Shown: positions 36,758 through 47,472, counted from the first letter of the stretch. The stretch: DNA of 64,000 nucleotides from Nitrososphaeraceae archaeon (GCA_031316115.1 JALDRC010000005.1:186001-250000); one strand, 5' to 3'. Program-made: numbers and translations. Notes: generated by a model from the sequence alone, not told the origin.

Positions 36758-37753
36758 TCATGTCTTGAGACGGCTGAATCTCCCAATCCATCCTAGTCTT
36801 CTAAAATATAAAAACATAGCAGCGGTCAGACCAACAGATATTGTCAATAAAAGAACTAGCATGGTGTAGGATCCAAAATAATTTACATCTGAACCGGGCA
36901 GAGAAATATTCATTCCATATATAGTACTTACTATTGTAATAGGAATGGAAAGAGTGAAGACAACTGTGAGAATTGCAATAATTTTATTGGTTTTTTCTGT
37001 ACTTAACATGAAATCTGTGTCTTTATAAATTTCTATAGTTTCTTTTGATTCTTCTAATGTATCCAGTACTTTGTCTATATGATCCTTTATATCATCAAAG
37101 TATGGGGCAAGATCTTCTTCCGAAAATTTTTGAATATCTCTCGTCAAACTTATAATTATTCTTTTCAATGGGATCAGAACCCTCCGCATTGTTGTAATTT
37201 CTCTCCTGAACATTGAAATTTCTTTAGCAATCTCAGTTTTTTCATCATAAACTGCATCTTCGATATCATCAAGATTACCTATAATCTTCATTAGAATATG
37301 AAAAAGATCATCCACCAATGCATCAATTATAGTATGTAACAAATAACCTGATGACCTTCCCATCATTATCTGTCGATATTCTTTATTTTGCTCATCCTTA
37401 CAAATATCGAACATTTCAACTAACGGCTTAAGATCTCCTTGATGAACAGTTATCAAATAATCCAATCCAATGAAAATTGATAATTGACTTATTCTAGGAA
37501 TGCTACTATCATTAATTCCAGTAGGAAAATGCAAAATGACAAAAACATGATCTTCATATTTGTCAATTTTAGGAATTTGGATTTTGGAAAGACAGTCTTC
37601 TATATTTAATTCATGGAATGAATATCTTTTGGCTAGATTAGTCATCTTTTCCCGTGTTGGATTTCTTACATCTACCCACAATAAACCATCGTTCAGTATA
37701 GAATCCAATTGATTATCATGTGATTTATGTGATTTATGTGAGCTCATATTCAT
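36758..37753 (-). CDS. corA: CorA-family magnesium/divalent cation transporter
   Basis: 331 residues. A long cytoplasmic N-terminal domain (1-255) with an acidic helix-rich funnel, then two C-terminal membrane helices. The signature YGMN at residues 279-282 lies between the helices, followed by a short loop of PGSD. This is the channel selectivity motif of CorA. An N-terminal His/Ser/Lys repeat (SHKSHKSHD) precedes the domain. It is the first gene of an operon with the DUF790 nuclease 9 bp downstream; there is no obvious functional link. Confidence 0.93.
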   Translation of the reverse strand: MNMSSHKSHKSHDNQLDSILNDGLLWVDVRNPTREKMTNLAKRYSFHELNIEDCLSKIQIPKIDKYEDHVFVILHFPTGINDSSIPRISQLSIFIGLDYLITVHQGDLKPLVEMFDICKDEQNKEYRQIMMGRSSGYLLHTIIDALVDDLFHILMKIIGNLDDIEDAVYDEKTEIAKEISMFRREITTMRRVLIPLKRIIISLTRDIQKFSEEDLAPYFDDIKDHIDKVLDTLEESKETIEIYKDTDFMLSTEKTNKIIAILTVVFTLSIPITIVSTIYGMNISLPGSDVNYFGSYTMLVLLLTISVGLTAAMFLYFRRLGWIGRFSRLKT

Positions 37754-38032
37754 CCCTAAAACTACAATACAATTTAATAATACAAAAATATAAGTTGTTT
37801 CAAATTATATTATAAAAATATGTAATTTCGATATTAAATTTCTTAATAGATTTATTCTCAAAACCAACGTTATGAGATATTAGCAAGTTTAATAGGCATA
37901 TTTTTTGTTTTCTCTAATGTTATTTTATCTATATTTTTTTAAATTCTCAAAATGATTTTGTATAATATTAAAAAATGTAAAATATTTATTTTGAATCTTA
38001 TAAAAATATGAATGGTTTAAGAAAATCTTAGT

Positions 38033-40396
38033 TTATCTATTAACATGAAATATTTTTGATAACCAGAATTTTGCACTATGTACTACAGGAATGTTAAAAT
38101 CTTTGGTGACTATAACCGGACAATTTAATTGATCAATTAAAACTAGTAGTTGTGTACTATTAAAAAAACTGAATTTTCCTATAACAGAACTTGTTATAAC
38201 GAGATCAGGTTGAGAAGCATTAATTGCAGATAAAATTAGATCAGATAATTGCTCTGCATTGTTTTCAGCTTCTTCTGGTAAATAAAGATCATTGGATTCA
38301 AATGTAATTTCCTTTAAATAATCCAGTTTTTTGGATTTATATAAATCTTCACGGATAGCTGAATCATTTTTTTTATTTTTTAACGATAAAATATTAATAT
38401 TAAAGGATTTAGAAATTTCTAACCATTCAATAGCTTTGAAAATAAGATCTGAATCATGTCTATGATCATTAATTACAGTTAGATTATATTTTTTTTGAAT
38501 GTAGTTTGGGTTAACTTTTTTATTAATGGGTTCAAACAATAAATTATCTTCACCTGAGGTCTTTATCGCTAAAATATTACAGGTTACAAGAGCTTGAAGT
38601 TTTTTACTATTTCTTAAAGTCTCAAAATCTGTTATCATGAGATCAATTTTTTGTTCCTCTATTGTAGCTAAGACAGATTCATTTGTATCATGTGAAATTC
38701 TTACTAAATAATGGTTCATAATATTTTCTTCATCAATTATTTTTTCTAGTTGTGTGAAAGATTTCTTTGCTCTATCGGAAAAAGCTATTCCAGCAGATAG
38801 CGGTGTTTGATGTGGGACAGTTATTGTTCTTAACACATTGATTTCTCCATTAGTAGCTTTTGCAATATTCAGAGCATAACGTATTAATCTATCAGGATTT
38901 TCTGGGGTATATGGAATCATAATTCTAAATTCTGCTCTAGTTAGATCTCCTTCACTAGTTATTATCGGAGCATAATGATCTATCTCCTTTTTAAAAGTAT
39001 ATAGACGATATATCCCAAACCCTATTGCTACCCAAATTAATGTAATTACCCAACTTAGTGGAGCTGTGATTAATAAGTAAATTGCTAAACTAATCTTAAG
39101 AATTATTCCCATTATTGGAAACATGGGAAAAAAGGGCATTTTAAAACCATAATTTAATTTATCGCCATAAATTCTACGTATATTAATAACAGCTAAATTA
39201 ACTTGGACAAATAACAATAAAAAAATTACACCAGCTGCAATTGCAATTTGATCTAATGGGAAGGCATATGCCATAAAAGCCATTATGAGACCAGAAAGCA
39301 AAATTGCAACATAGGGGGTTTTATTTTTCTTATGAATAGAACTAAATTGATGTGGTAAATTGTAATGACGTCCCATTGCAAATGCTACTCGTGCAGAAGA
39401 AAAAGTTGTGGCATTTAGAGCAGCCAACGTGGATATCATTCCTCCGATGAGAATAATAAAAGCGCCATAAGGCATTACGAGTTCTGCAGCTTTCATTATC
39501 CCTAATTCTCCATAGCTGCCTATGAATTCCCATGAGGAAATATCCGTTGGAAATATAGCCCCTATGGATACAAAAGCAATAAGGCAGTATAATACAACTA
39601 CAGCAGTTAAGGAAATGAAGATTGCCTTTGGAATATTTTTCTTTGGATTTTTTATTTCTTCCCCAGTTTGAACAATTACTTCATATCCTTCGAATGCGAT
39701 AAATGTTAACCCCATAGCTGCAATTATACCTGTTATTCCTAATGGAATGAAATCGTTAAAATTAATTGTCCATTCTGGATTAGCATACATAATCCATATT
39801 CCTATTCCTATAAATGTAAAGATTAAACCAAGTTGAACAATTGTTACTATTACACCAGCCTTGCCTGTTTCTGAAGTTCCTTTAATATTTAGATAGATAA
39901 AACCAACAATAGACAACACTGCTATGAGTTTATCTATTGAAATAAATCCATTTGATTGGAAAAAATCATAATTTATAGATTCAAGGAACCCATTAACAAA
40001 TGAAGCAAAGCTTACCGCATATAGACTTCCAGCAACAATATGAGCAAACCAGGCCATCCAGCCACTAATGAAAGCATTTGGTCTAGGAAGTCCTTCTCTC
40101 ACCCAAAGATATCCCCCTCCAGCCTCAGGCATAGCTGACCCTAATTCTGCATATGCCATTGCTGTAAACAATGTTATTACAGCATTAATAATAAAAGCAA
40201 TAATTACTGCACTACCAGCTAATCCAATGGCAGGGCCAGTAAGAACGAAAATAGATCCACCTATCATAGCAGCTATTCCAACCATAATAACATCCATAAG
40301 GCTCAGAGAACGAATTAGATGAGGTTCTGAGGTAAATTGTTCTGATCGCGCTCCTCGATCATGAAAATTGGACAATGTAAGTAACAACGCTATCAA
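38033..40396 (-). CDS. APC-family amino acid permease fused to universal-stress-like domains
   Basis: 787 residues. Residues about 30-470 are a 12-helix APC transporter: SLSLMDVIMVGIAAMIGGSIFVLTGPAIG at helix 1, TAMAYAELGSAMPEAGGGYLW at helices 2-3, and AFEGYEVIVQTGEEIKNPKKNIP at helix 6. Residues about 485-787 hold two UspA-like alpha/beta domains in the cytoplasm (FRIMIPYTPENPDRLIRYALNIA and YNLTVINDHRHDSDLIFKAIEW), which may bind nucleotide and regulate transport. Substrate unknown. The start is the first in the frame; a later one near the MDVIMVG methionine is possible. Divergent from the RNase H-fold gene. Confidence 0.87.
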   Translation of the reverse strand: MIALLLTLSNFHDRGARSEQFTSEPHLIRSLSLMDVIMVGIAAMIGGSIFVLTGPAIGLAGSAVIIAFIINAVITLFTAMAYAELGSAMPEAGGGYLWVREGLPRPNAFISGWMAWFAHIVAGSLYAVSFASFVNGFLESINYDFFQSNGFISIDKLIAVLSIVGFIYLNIKGTSETGKAGVIVTIVQLGLIFTFIGIGIWIMYANPEWTINFNDFIPLGITGIIAAMGLTFIAFEGYEVIVQTGEEIKNPKKNIPKAIFISLTAVVVLYCLIAFVSIGAIFPTDISSWEFIGSYGELGIMKAAELVMPYGAFIILIGGMISTLAALNATTFSSARVAFAMGRHYNLPHQFSSIHKKNKTPYVAILLSGLIMAFMAYAFPLDQIAIAAGVIFLLLFVQVNLAVINIRRIYGDKLNYGFKMPFFPMFPIMGIILKISLAIYLLITAPLSWVITLIWVAIGFGIYRLYTFKKEIDHYAPIITSEGDLTRAEFRIMIPYTPENPDRLIRYALNIAKATNGEINVLRTITVPHQTPLSAGIAFSDRAKKSFTQLEKIIDEENIMNHYLVRISHDTNESVLATIEEQKIDLMITDFETLRNSKKLQALVTCNILAIKTSGEDNLLFEPINKKVNPNYIQKKYNLTVINDHRHDSDLIFKAIEWLEISKSFNINILSLKNKKNDSAIREDLYKSKKLDYLKEITFESNDLYLPEEAENNAEQLSDLILSAINASQPDLVITSSVIGKFSFFNSTQLLVLIDQLNCPVIVTKDFNIPVVHSAKFWLSKIFHVNR

Positions 40397-40504
40397 AGTT
40401 TAATTAATTAAATGTTTACATGTTTACTAAAAGATGAAAAATGATTAAAATTAAATACATTTTAATATGTATTTTGAGGATAAGTATAATGTGAAGTATC
40501 CCTA

Positions 40505-41143
40505 ATGAGGGAAATGAATAATCAAATTACTGTTGCTACACTGAATGGGAAATCGTATTACAAAATTATAAACTTTTTAAAATCAATCAAATTGAGCTAT
40601 AATGAGCTTTCTCCAAAAGAAGCTATAAACTCAGGTACAAAAGTAATCATTACATCAGAAAAAGAATCAACCATTTTTAAGAAAAAAAATATAATAATAG
40701 ATTCAGAATTAAATGAAAATCCGCTAATCATAAAAGCAAAAATATTAAGAAATCTGACTGAGCCATTTATGTATGAACAATTAATAATTGGAATAGATCC
40801 AGGTAAAAGAATTGGAATATCGATATTTTATTTATACGATGAGATTGAGAGTATCGTGTTGACATGTATTGAATGTGTATTAAAATTAATTTGTAAAATT
40901 TTAACAAATTTGAATGCAAAAAGAAAAATAGTTAGAATAGGCGACGGGGATAGATCAATGGCTAATAATATTGCAATTAATATAAAAACAAGGTTTAAGG
41001 AATTTGTAGATGTAGAGATAGTTGATGAACGAGGAACATCATCTAATAGTTATTCTAAGAGAAATAGAAGAATATTTAGAGATAAATCCTCTGCAAGATT
41101 AATTGCATTTCGTAATGGCAGGGTTTTCGATCTTAAGAACTAA
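40505..41143 (+). CDS. RNase H-fold (RuvC/YqgF-like) putative nuclease
   Basis: 212 residues. The C-terminal two thirds show an RNase H fold with candidate metal-binding acids: Asp98 in IIGIDPGKRIG, Asp147/149 in RIGDGDRS, Glu175 in IVDERGTSS and Asp193 in FRDKSSARLIAFRNG. The order and motifs are like archaeal Holliday-junction resolvase-like or YqgF-type proteins. The N-terminal 85 residues are a separate alpha/beta part. Probably a DNA or RNA endonuclease in repair or processing; substrate unknown. Monocistronic. Confidence 0.8.
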   Translation: MREMNNQITVATLNGKSYYKIINFLKSIKLSYNELSPKEAINSGTKVIITSEKESTIFKKKNIIIDSELNENPLIIKAKILRNLTEPFMYEQLIIGIDPGKRIGISIFYLYDEIESIVLTCIECVLKLICKILTNLNAKRKIVRIGDGDRSMANNIAINIKTRFKEFVDVEIVDERGTSSNSYSKRNRRIFRDKSSARLIAFRNGRVFDLKN

Positions 41144-42090
41144 TGTCAAAATAAATCCAATATCAAAATATTGAGTAATAAAATCAAGTAATCTTTTTCA
41201 AATTAAGAAATAAAAAGAGATATTACATGATTAATATATGTAGATCCTTGATGGTTTCCAATTCCTGTTTTATATAAGTTAGGGTCAAGGATTAACTTTG
41301 AGTATAAGATTTATGTTTTTATTGAACCTGTATTCTAATTGTGATGCTAGTTTCTGATATAAAATATAACTTAATGTTTATGTCTTTTAAACTTAAATAA
41401 AATAAGAAAATTCAAATAGTGAAAAAATAAAAATTAATCACAAGTGACATACATAGTAAATACTATTTTGATTATCTTTAATATTACTAATTATAATGGA
41501 ATGTTATATCTTAAAGGGACATAAGTATGACCTGATACAGATAGAGATTTCATACATCTTAGTAAATAATATATATTATCTTGAGTTCCTATTTGTATTT
41601 CTATTTCCTTGGATTGATGTCAATAAAGAAGTTCAATATATTAAAATTATTAAGATAAGAAAATGAGTTAATATCTATATATATGGAACTGCATACATAG
41701 ATTTTAATCATTTCAGATCCGAAAAATATCTATTAATAATATATATACTACAATTATTAAAATCGATATCCAGAATTTGTATTTTATTAATCCATCGTAT
41801 TCGATCAATACATAGTTCTACCTTAATATGGATTTAAGAGAATATTTTTATGATACCACTCATTTTTAGTTAAGAATTGTGATCTACAACACGTATACAA
41901 TTGTATAAAACTATTTGTTTGTCTGTATAACACAAAAGTTAAAAAAATTTCTTTAAAAATTAGAGGTCAAATAATCTTGACTTAATAGATAATAAATATC
42001 TCTAAATTTGTATACTTATAAATAAAATAAATATTTTTTATAGTAGATATATTAGTAAAATGTTAAATAATATAATAAACTAGGAGGTTT
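41144..42090. other. Long gene-free stretch
   Basis: About 950 bp without a supportable coding region, RNA or repeat; a Shine-Dalgarno site is at the right end. Confidence 0.5.
42082..42087 (+). promoter_or_regulatory. Strong Shine-Dalgarno sequence AGGAGG
   Basis: A perfect AGGAGG three bases before the ATG at 42091 in a genome where most first genes here seem leaderless. It fixes this start and implies an mRNA with a real 5' leader. Confidence 0.7.
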
Positions 42091-42354
42091 ATGGATTCAA
42101 AACTCCATACCAAAATAATTGCATCAATTCTTGCATTAGCTATAATTGCAGGAATTCCAGCGATTTTTAACACTGTACAGGGGCAGGACCTTGAAGAAGG
42201 GACTACAGCAGATACCGGAATGCTTGAAGGAGCAACAAATACAACTGCTGGATTACAACCAGATTCTCAGGCAAGTTTAGACGATGGTGAAGATGATGAA
42301 GATGATGAAGATGATGAAGATGATGAAGATGATGAAGATGATAAAGGTGAATAA
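42091..42354 (+). CDS. Small secreted protein with Asp/Glu tandem-repeat tail
   Basis: 87 residues. Signal peptide (residues 1-31, hydrophobic core IIASILALAIIAGIPAI, cleavage near VQGQ), a Thr/Gly/Gln-rich spacer, then a tail made of repeated GDDE/DDED units (about 66-87). The repeat is nine bases long at DNA level (GATGATGAA, five or six copies). Such polyacidic tails bind calcium or other cations and could sit at the cell surface. Family unknown. Strong ribosome-binding site, poly-T terminator region afterwards. Confidence 0.75.
   Translation: MDSKLHTKIIASILALAIIAGIPAIFNTVQGQDLEEGTTADTGMLEGATNTTAGLQPDSQASLDDGEDDEDDEDDEDDEDDEDDKGE
42289..42342 (+). repeat. Tandem 9-bp repeat GATGATGAA
   Basis: Five to six near-perfect units in the 3' end of the small acidic secreted protein gene; copy number could vary by slippage. 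Confidence 0.7.
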
Positions 42355-42366
42355 AATATAGAAGCT

Positions 42367-42402
42367 ATAAATTTTTTATAAATTTTTTTTCTTTTTTTTA
42401 AC
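42367..42402 (+). terminator. Poly-T terminator
   Basis: Several T runs (TTTTTT, TTTTTTTT, TTTTTTTT) directly after the small acidic gene, typical of archaeal intrinsic termination. Confidence 0.5.
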
Positions 42403-42666
42403 TAAAATAGAAAAATAAGAAATTTTTTATGACAAGATCTAAACCTATTGGCATTAAACAGACATTAAATATTAATAATATAATAGAATAGGTCAAAAAG
42501 TAACATATATGTAATAAAAATTCGTAACACAATTAAAAATTTTAAATTTTATATAAATATTTTAAATATATATATATCAAATAGATACTTTAATCAATTA
42601 ATGGTATTATGGAATAATAATTTCTGTCAAACATAAATGCTGGAATATTAAACAAAATTATTTACA
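42403..42666. other. Intergenic stretch
   Basis: No gene; between two convergent small secreted-protein genes. Confidence 0.4.
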
Positions 42667-42936
42667 TTATCCCAATTCGGATTTAATACAATTTGATCTG
42701 TCTGTTTTGTTACTGTAATTCTGCTCTGACAAATTATTACATAGTTCTAAAATACCCTCAGTAGATTCAGTTTCTGCTTGATTAGTCTCGTTAGCGAATT
42801 CACCTTTTGCCGTTTCAGTATCATTAGCTATCAAATCTATAGCTTCTTCAGTAGAGTTAGTTATAGCAAATGAATTTACTATGATATTCACAAATAATAA
42901 ATTGAGACAAATTATTAACAAGAGTTTTACTCTCAT
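42667..42936 (-). CDS. Small secreted protein, unknown
   Basis: 89 residues. Signal peptide (1-25, LLLIICLNLLFVNIIV) then an acidic Glu/Thr/Asn-rich mature part with repeated NETNQAETESTE-like low complexity and two Cys (ELCNN and SNCIK) near the C-terminus that may pair. No family recognised. Convergent with the other small secreted protein gene. Confidence 0.65.
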   Translation of the reverse strand: MRVKLLLIICLNLLFVNIIVNSFAITNSTEEAIDLIANDTETAKGEFANETNQAETESTEGILELCNNLSEQNYSNKTDRSNCIKSELG

Positions 42937-43401
42937 AGTATTATTTCAAAGTATTTATTTTATAATTGTTATGAATATTAAATGATGAAATTTGTGTTAA
43001 TTTAACAAATGTCAAATGATCACAAAAATTCGATCTCATTGTTAGGATTATTGTAAGAATTGAATTGAATAGAATAGATAACAGAATCTTTTCCAAAAAT
43101 ATCGATATTCTTGTATATTTAACTATTCTCTAGACCTAACAATTTTCGAATATTCTATAATAAACTTTGAAATATAATAGTTCATATAAATATAATCGAA
43201 GTTTAATCAAGATATTTAAAAGTAACAAATAAAAATCAAATAAATGAAAGAAAATATGTAATAACAATTATTTTTGTGATTATTTCAAAATATTGTAGAA
43301 TAAAATAAAGCATTCATATTAGATGCAATAATATTTGAACCAATATTAATAGTCCCAATAACAAAAAAAATGTATTATTATGTCAGGTATAACAAATTTA
43401 A
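42937..43401. other. Gene-free stretch
   Basis: About 460 bp with nothing I can support beyond AT-rich promoter-like sequence for the preceding minus-strand gene. Confidence 0.4.
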
Positions 43402-44292
43402 CTATGATAATTTTCTCAATTTTATAATAGAATAATCAATGAAGTTCTCCTTTGATAATATGTCCATTTTTAATATTGATCTGTACAATATATATTCTAA
43501 TATAGGATCATATTTGTTTGACACAATTTGTTTTAGTTTTTTCCTATTATTTACATAATATTCTTTTAAAGGAGAATAAACATCCTTACCGATATTAATA
43601 ACATTCAATACTTTGAATCCCCATTTCTCTGAGATAGAAAGAATATTTGATATCAAATAATGTTCTGATGCCCAGGTAAATGATAAAATTCCGAGTTTTA
43701 ATAAATTTTCAGTAAATTTTAAAGGCTTTGTAATTACAGGAATGACAATAACCATTAGTCCTCCTGATTGTAAAACAAAATTTGATTCTTTTATAAAATT
43801 TGTTAAAGGGCTAAAATGCTGGGCAGATTCTAGAGATATAATCCGATCCACAGATTCTTTAATAAATGGCATTTTACTTGAAGTACTATTTATTAGCGAT
43901 ATATCTGTAGAATATTTTTTAGAAAGTTTTAAATCTACATTTTTTAGCTTTTTAGCAATCAAGTGCTGAGTAAAACTTGTATTTATACTAAAAATTTTAA
44001 GAGAAGGATAATATCTTTTCCATAAAATAGAAGGAGATGACAAACCGCTTCCAACATCTAATAATTTCTTTGCTGTTTCTAGCTCTGCTATCTTACCGGT
44101 TAAGGTACATAAATTTATTTGAGCATCTATAGGATTTTTTATTTCATCTGTCCAATAACCAAAATTAAGCATATTACTTCCTTCTGAAGTGATTCTCATT
44201 AGTGGTGATAGGGTATCGTATAAATGAATGACATCTGTCTGATTACGGCGTATTGACCACAAAAATGCCTTCAAAGGATTAATCAAAATCAA
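43402..44292 (-). CDS. SAM-dependent methyltransferase (class I)
   Basis: 296 residues. A Rossmann-type methyltransferase: motif I is KLLDVGSGLSSPSI (about 76-89), followed by a strand with SLKIFSIN (motif II), DRIISLESAQHF (motif IV) and an SGGLMVIVIPV strand (motif V-VI). The N-terminal FGYW segment, found in small-molecule C- or O-methyltransferases of the sarcosine/tocopherol type, supports a low-molecular substrate, perhaps a lipid or quinone. Substrate is not known. Monocistronic. Confidence 0.85.
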   Translation of the reverse strand: MILINPLKAFLWSIRRNQTDVIHLYDTLSPLMRITSEGSNMLNFGYWTDEIKNPIDAQINLCTLTGKIAELETAKKLLDVGSGLSSPSILWKRYYPSLKIFSINTSFTQHLIAKKLKNVDLKLSKKYSTDISLINSTSSKMPFIKESVDRIISLESAQHFSPLTNFIKESNFVLQSGGLMVIVIPVITKPLKFTENLLKLGILSFTWASEHYLISNILSISEKWGFKVLNVINIGKDVYSPLKEYYVNNRKKLKQIVSNKYDPILEYILYRSILKMDILSKENFIDYSIIKLRKLS

Positions 44293-45774
44293 TTATTTAT
44301 GAATTCTTAGAAGGGATATATCATTCTATAAATATTCAAATAAATAAAGATCTTCTATTTCTTCTAAAGATAAAACCATGTTGTGGATCATTGGTATACA
44401 AATAATTAATGTTAAAAGAAAGGAATTCTAGCTCATATTTAAAATAAAATAATAATATGTATTTTGATATTATCACAAAACAAATATCAAGTTGCAATGA
44501 TCTGCCAAGTTTTACTTAATAGGAGTTAGTTTAGAAGTATTAATTAGATTTTTAGATAGATTTTATTAGATATCTTTTCTAAATTAACTTGTAAGATATA
44601 TAAAGTTGACTATATATTTTGAGTGTTTACAGGATCACAAATAATAGATTTCTACTAGGTGTTCTCAGTATGTAGAATGGTACTTTGTTGCATAATTCAT
44701 TTGTATTATGAATTTAGTCTATTAAAACAAATAATTATTGTCTGTAATATCGTTAAAGTTATTCTTCAATCGTTTTTAACATTAGTAACGTTATTATTGT
44801 ATCAAATTTAATAGTAGAAATACATTATCCTTCCAAACATTCTCTTCATACATAAAAAGATAGTTTCGACAATCTATCTCTCACCATGGCATACACTATA
44901 CACACTATTTTCCTATTAACTATCTATCCAATTCTGTAAAAGGTTTTTAGCATTTTTAGATATGTTTCTAAGATAGTGGTTAGTTTTCAATTTTAGAATT
45001 ACTTGTTACCTTTGATACTGGGTTAATTTTTTAAATCATATAATTTGAAAATTCTTGTTGTTGTCATATGAACATTCTGTCATAGATCTAACCCTTTCGT
45101 TATTTTATTTTATTATAGTATTATCTATTAATTTGGATATATTTTTCATTTACTGGTTCCTTGGTTACTTCTAAGGATAAAATTCGCTGATTTTATATCT
45201 ACAGTAATATCTTGTATCTTTAGATTGTCGTTACATTCCATTTATGTTTAATCCATCAATTCTGCTCTATTGGAGATCTTTATACTAGTAAAATCTATTT
45301 CAATTTTACAATTATCATCATGCAAATCAAACCTGTCAGTAATATCATTTTATTTAAAATTAAATCTGTTCTTTTAATAATTTATATACAATTTACATTA
45401 TGTCATGATAAGAAATTTCTATATACTCATAATAATCAAAAATATAAAATGTAATGAATATTTACACATTAGTTATAATCTCATATAGATATGCGAAGTC
45501 GTTTGTTTATTCATAGAAATTTTAATTGTGAATACGAGAAAATTAAATGAAAACTACGTCGACTGTTAATTTTTATAGTATTCATATTTTCGACAAAATT
45601 GAGAAATAATTATCAATCTATCATTTTTTCCATTCAACGTTATACAAACACAGAGACATTTTTAAAATTTAAAATAAAAAATTAAAACATAGATCGAAAA
45701 ATGGTTATATTATTTTTAACTAAATTAATTATAAAATTAAACCTACAAATAGGCTTTATTTTTATACATTATTT
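44293..45774. other. Long gene-free stretch, likely decayed coding DNA
   Basis: About 1.5 kb without intact genes. On the minus strand at about 44900-45300 fragments such as NLKIQDITVDIKSANF and NAKNLLQNWID can be read, each broken by stops; the parent gene is not identified. Otherwise AT-rich. The right end holds the promoter of the rhodanese-MBL gene. Confidence 0.4.
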
Positions 45775-46998
45775 ATGTATAGCCATTCCTCTAAAAATAA
45801 TCAAGAGATATCTCCTAATGATTTAAAAGAGAAAATAGACAAAAATGAAGATATTTTTCTTTTGGATGTTAGAACGCCACAAGAATATAATTCTTGGAAA
45901 ATATCATATGAAAATCATAAGAATCCAAAATTAATTCCTATTGACCATCTATTCGTCGATTCCTCCAATATATTAAAAGAGATTCCGAAAGATAAGGAAA
46001 TTATAACTGTTTGTGCCCATGGAAACAGATCTTTGATAGCAGCTAAACTCCTTACCCAATTTGGATATAATGTAAAAAGCGTTAGTGGAGGTATGTCAGG
46101 ATGGAATAAAGTGGCTGATATTGCAGAGATTCCAGTCCCTACACAATTTCCATTTCAAATCTGGCAACTAAGAAGAGTCGCAAAAGGATGTATTGGATAC
46201 ATTATTGCTTCCAAGGAAAATAAAAATGCTATAGTTATAGATCCAAGTAATGAAATTGGTGAATATTTCTTAAAAGTTGAAAAGGAGAATGGATTAAAAA
46301 TAACTAAAATCATAGATACCCATCAACATGCAGACCATGTTTCTGGAGTTTCAAGATTAGCTATGATTAAAGAATCTGAAACAAAATCGAAAGATAGTTT
46401 AGCATGTTTTAGTTCTTATGAAGAATATGATTATAGTAAAACAGATTTGAACAATATCAAATATCTCAATGATGGAGATGAAATATATATTGACCAAAAA
46501 AATTGTATAAAAGCTGTTCATACACCTGGACATACAAATGGTAGTATATCATTTATTACAAAGTGTAAACCTAATGATAAGAATAATCCAATGAAAAATT
46601 ATTTATTTACAGGAGATACATTGTTTGTTGATGGTATAGGAAGGCCAGATCTTAGAGATCAGGCTGATTTATTTGCTGGAACGTTATATGACACATTTCA
46701 TAAAAAAATCCTTCAATTTCCCGATGATACGATAATTCTTCCTGCACATTTTAATGGATCTTCAATTATTTTAAATCACAAAGTCCCTATATATGATACG
46801 TTGGGTTCAATAAAGAAAAAGATTAAACTTCTATCAATGACAAAGGAGGAATTTATTAAAAATATAATTGACACTTTGCCGTCAAGACCTGGTAATTATA
46901 AGGAAATAATAGGAATAAATAAGAAAATGATTTCCTTCGATGAAAGAATAATGCCAGATTTGGAAGCAGGTCCTAATTCTTGTGCCATCTCTCAATAA
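45775..46998 (+). CDS. Rhodanese domain fused to metallo-beta-lactamase (persulfide dioxygenase-like) domain
   Basis: 407 residues. Residues 1-120 are a rhodanese domain with catalytic Cys in TVCAHGNRS. Residues about 130-370 are an MBL-fold domain of the ETHE1 type: TRHADH-like DTHQHADHVSG, HTPGHTNGS, FTGDTLFVDGIGRPDL and PAHFNG, which hold the metal ligands. ETHE1-type enzymes oxidise persulfides to sulfite, and rhodanese moves sulfane sulfur. The order is rhodanese first, the reverse of CstB and of known PDO-rhodanese fusions. A role in sulfide/persulfide detoxification is inference from families. Monocistronic. Confidence 0.9.
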   Translation: MYSHSSKNNQEISPNDLKEKIDKNEDIFLLDVRTPQEYNSWKISYENHKNPKLIPIDHLFVDSSNILKEIPKDKEIITVCAHGNRSLIAAKLLTQFGYNVKSVSGGMSGWNKVADIAEIPVPTQFPFQIWQLRRVAKGCIGYIIASKENKNAIVIDPSNEIGEYFLKVEKENGLKITKIIDTHQHADHVSGVSRLAMIKESETKSKDSLACFSSYEEYDYSKTDLNNIKYLNDGDEIYIDQKNCIKAVHTPGHTNGSISFITKCKPNDKNNPMKNYLFTGDTLFVDGIGRPDLRDQADLFAGTLYDTFHKKILQFPDDTIILPAHFNGSSIILNHKVPIYDTLGSIKKKIKLLSMTKEEFIKNIIDTLPSRPGNYKEIIGINKKMISFDERIMPDLEAGPNSCAISQ

Positions 46999-47472
46999 AC
47001 TAATTAAATTATATGAAAGGTTCAGATTTATTACATTTATTAATAATTATTTTAAATTATGTATCGAGGTTGCGTCCAATAAAAGAAAAACTAAGTTTCA
47101 TAACAACTGATATAAAATTTACATCCGTAAATCATCAATTTTAAGTAATGTAGAAAGATTATTACAAGAATGCTAAGCTAATTTCAATTCCTTTATTGTA
47201 AAACTAGCAAGTAAATCATTTAATTTTTCATAATTGGCTAGTAAACTTAGCTTTTATCATTAGTTGTTTCATTTATATTCAAAACAAATTTTTTATATAA
47301 AATTTAAGTATAAAAAAAGTATATAAATTGTATATTAATACAAAATAGAATAATTATATTATAATTTAAGATTATAATAATAAATTGAAGAAAATATAAT
47401 GAAATTAATTAATTTAAAATGTTATGTAGATTATTACGAAAGTAAGATAATATAGATATAGAATGATATATT
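46999..47472. other. Intergenic stretch with a small remnant
   Basis: No intact gene. On the minus strand at about 47174-47260 a short broken frame reads LLANYEKLNDLLASFT, possibly a C-terminal scrap of a lost gene. Confidence 0.35.

Noticed and set aside
37718-37745. Short tandem repeat GTGATTTAT
   Set aside because: It encodes the Ser-His-Lys repeat at the CorA N-terminus; no separate function is apparent.
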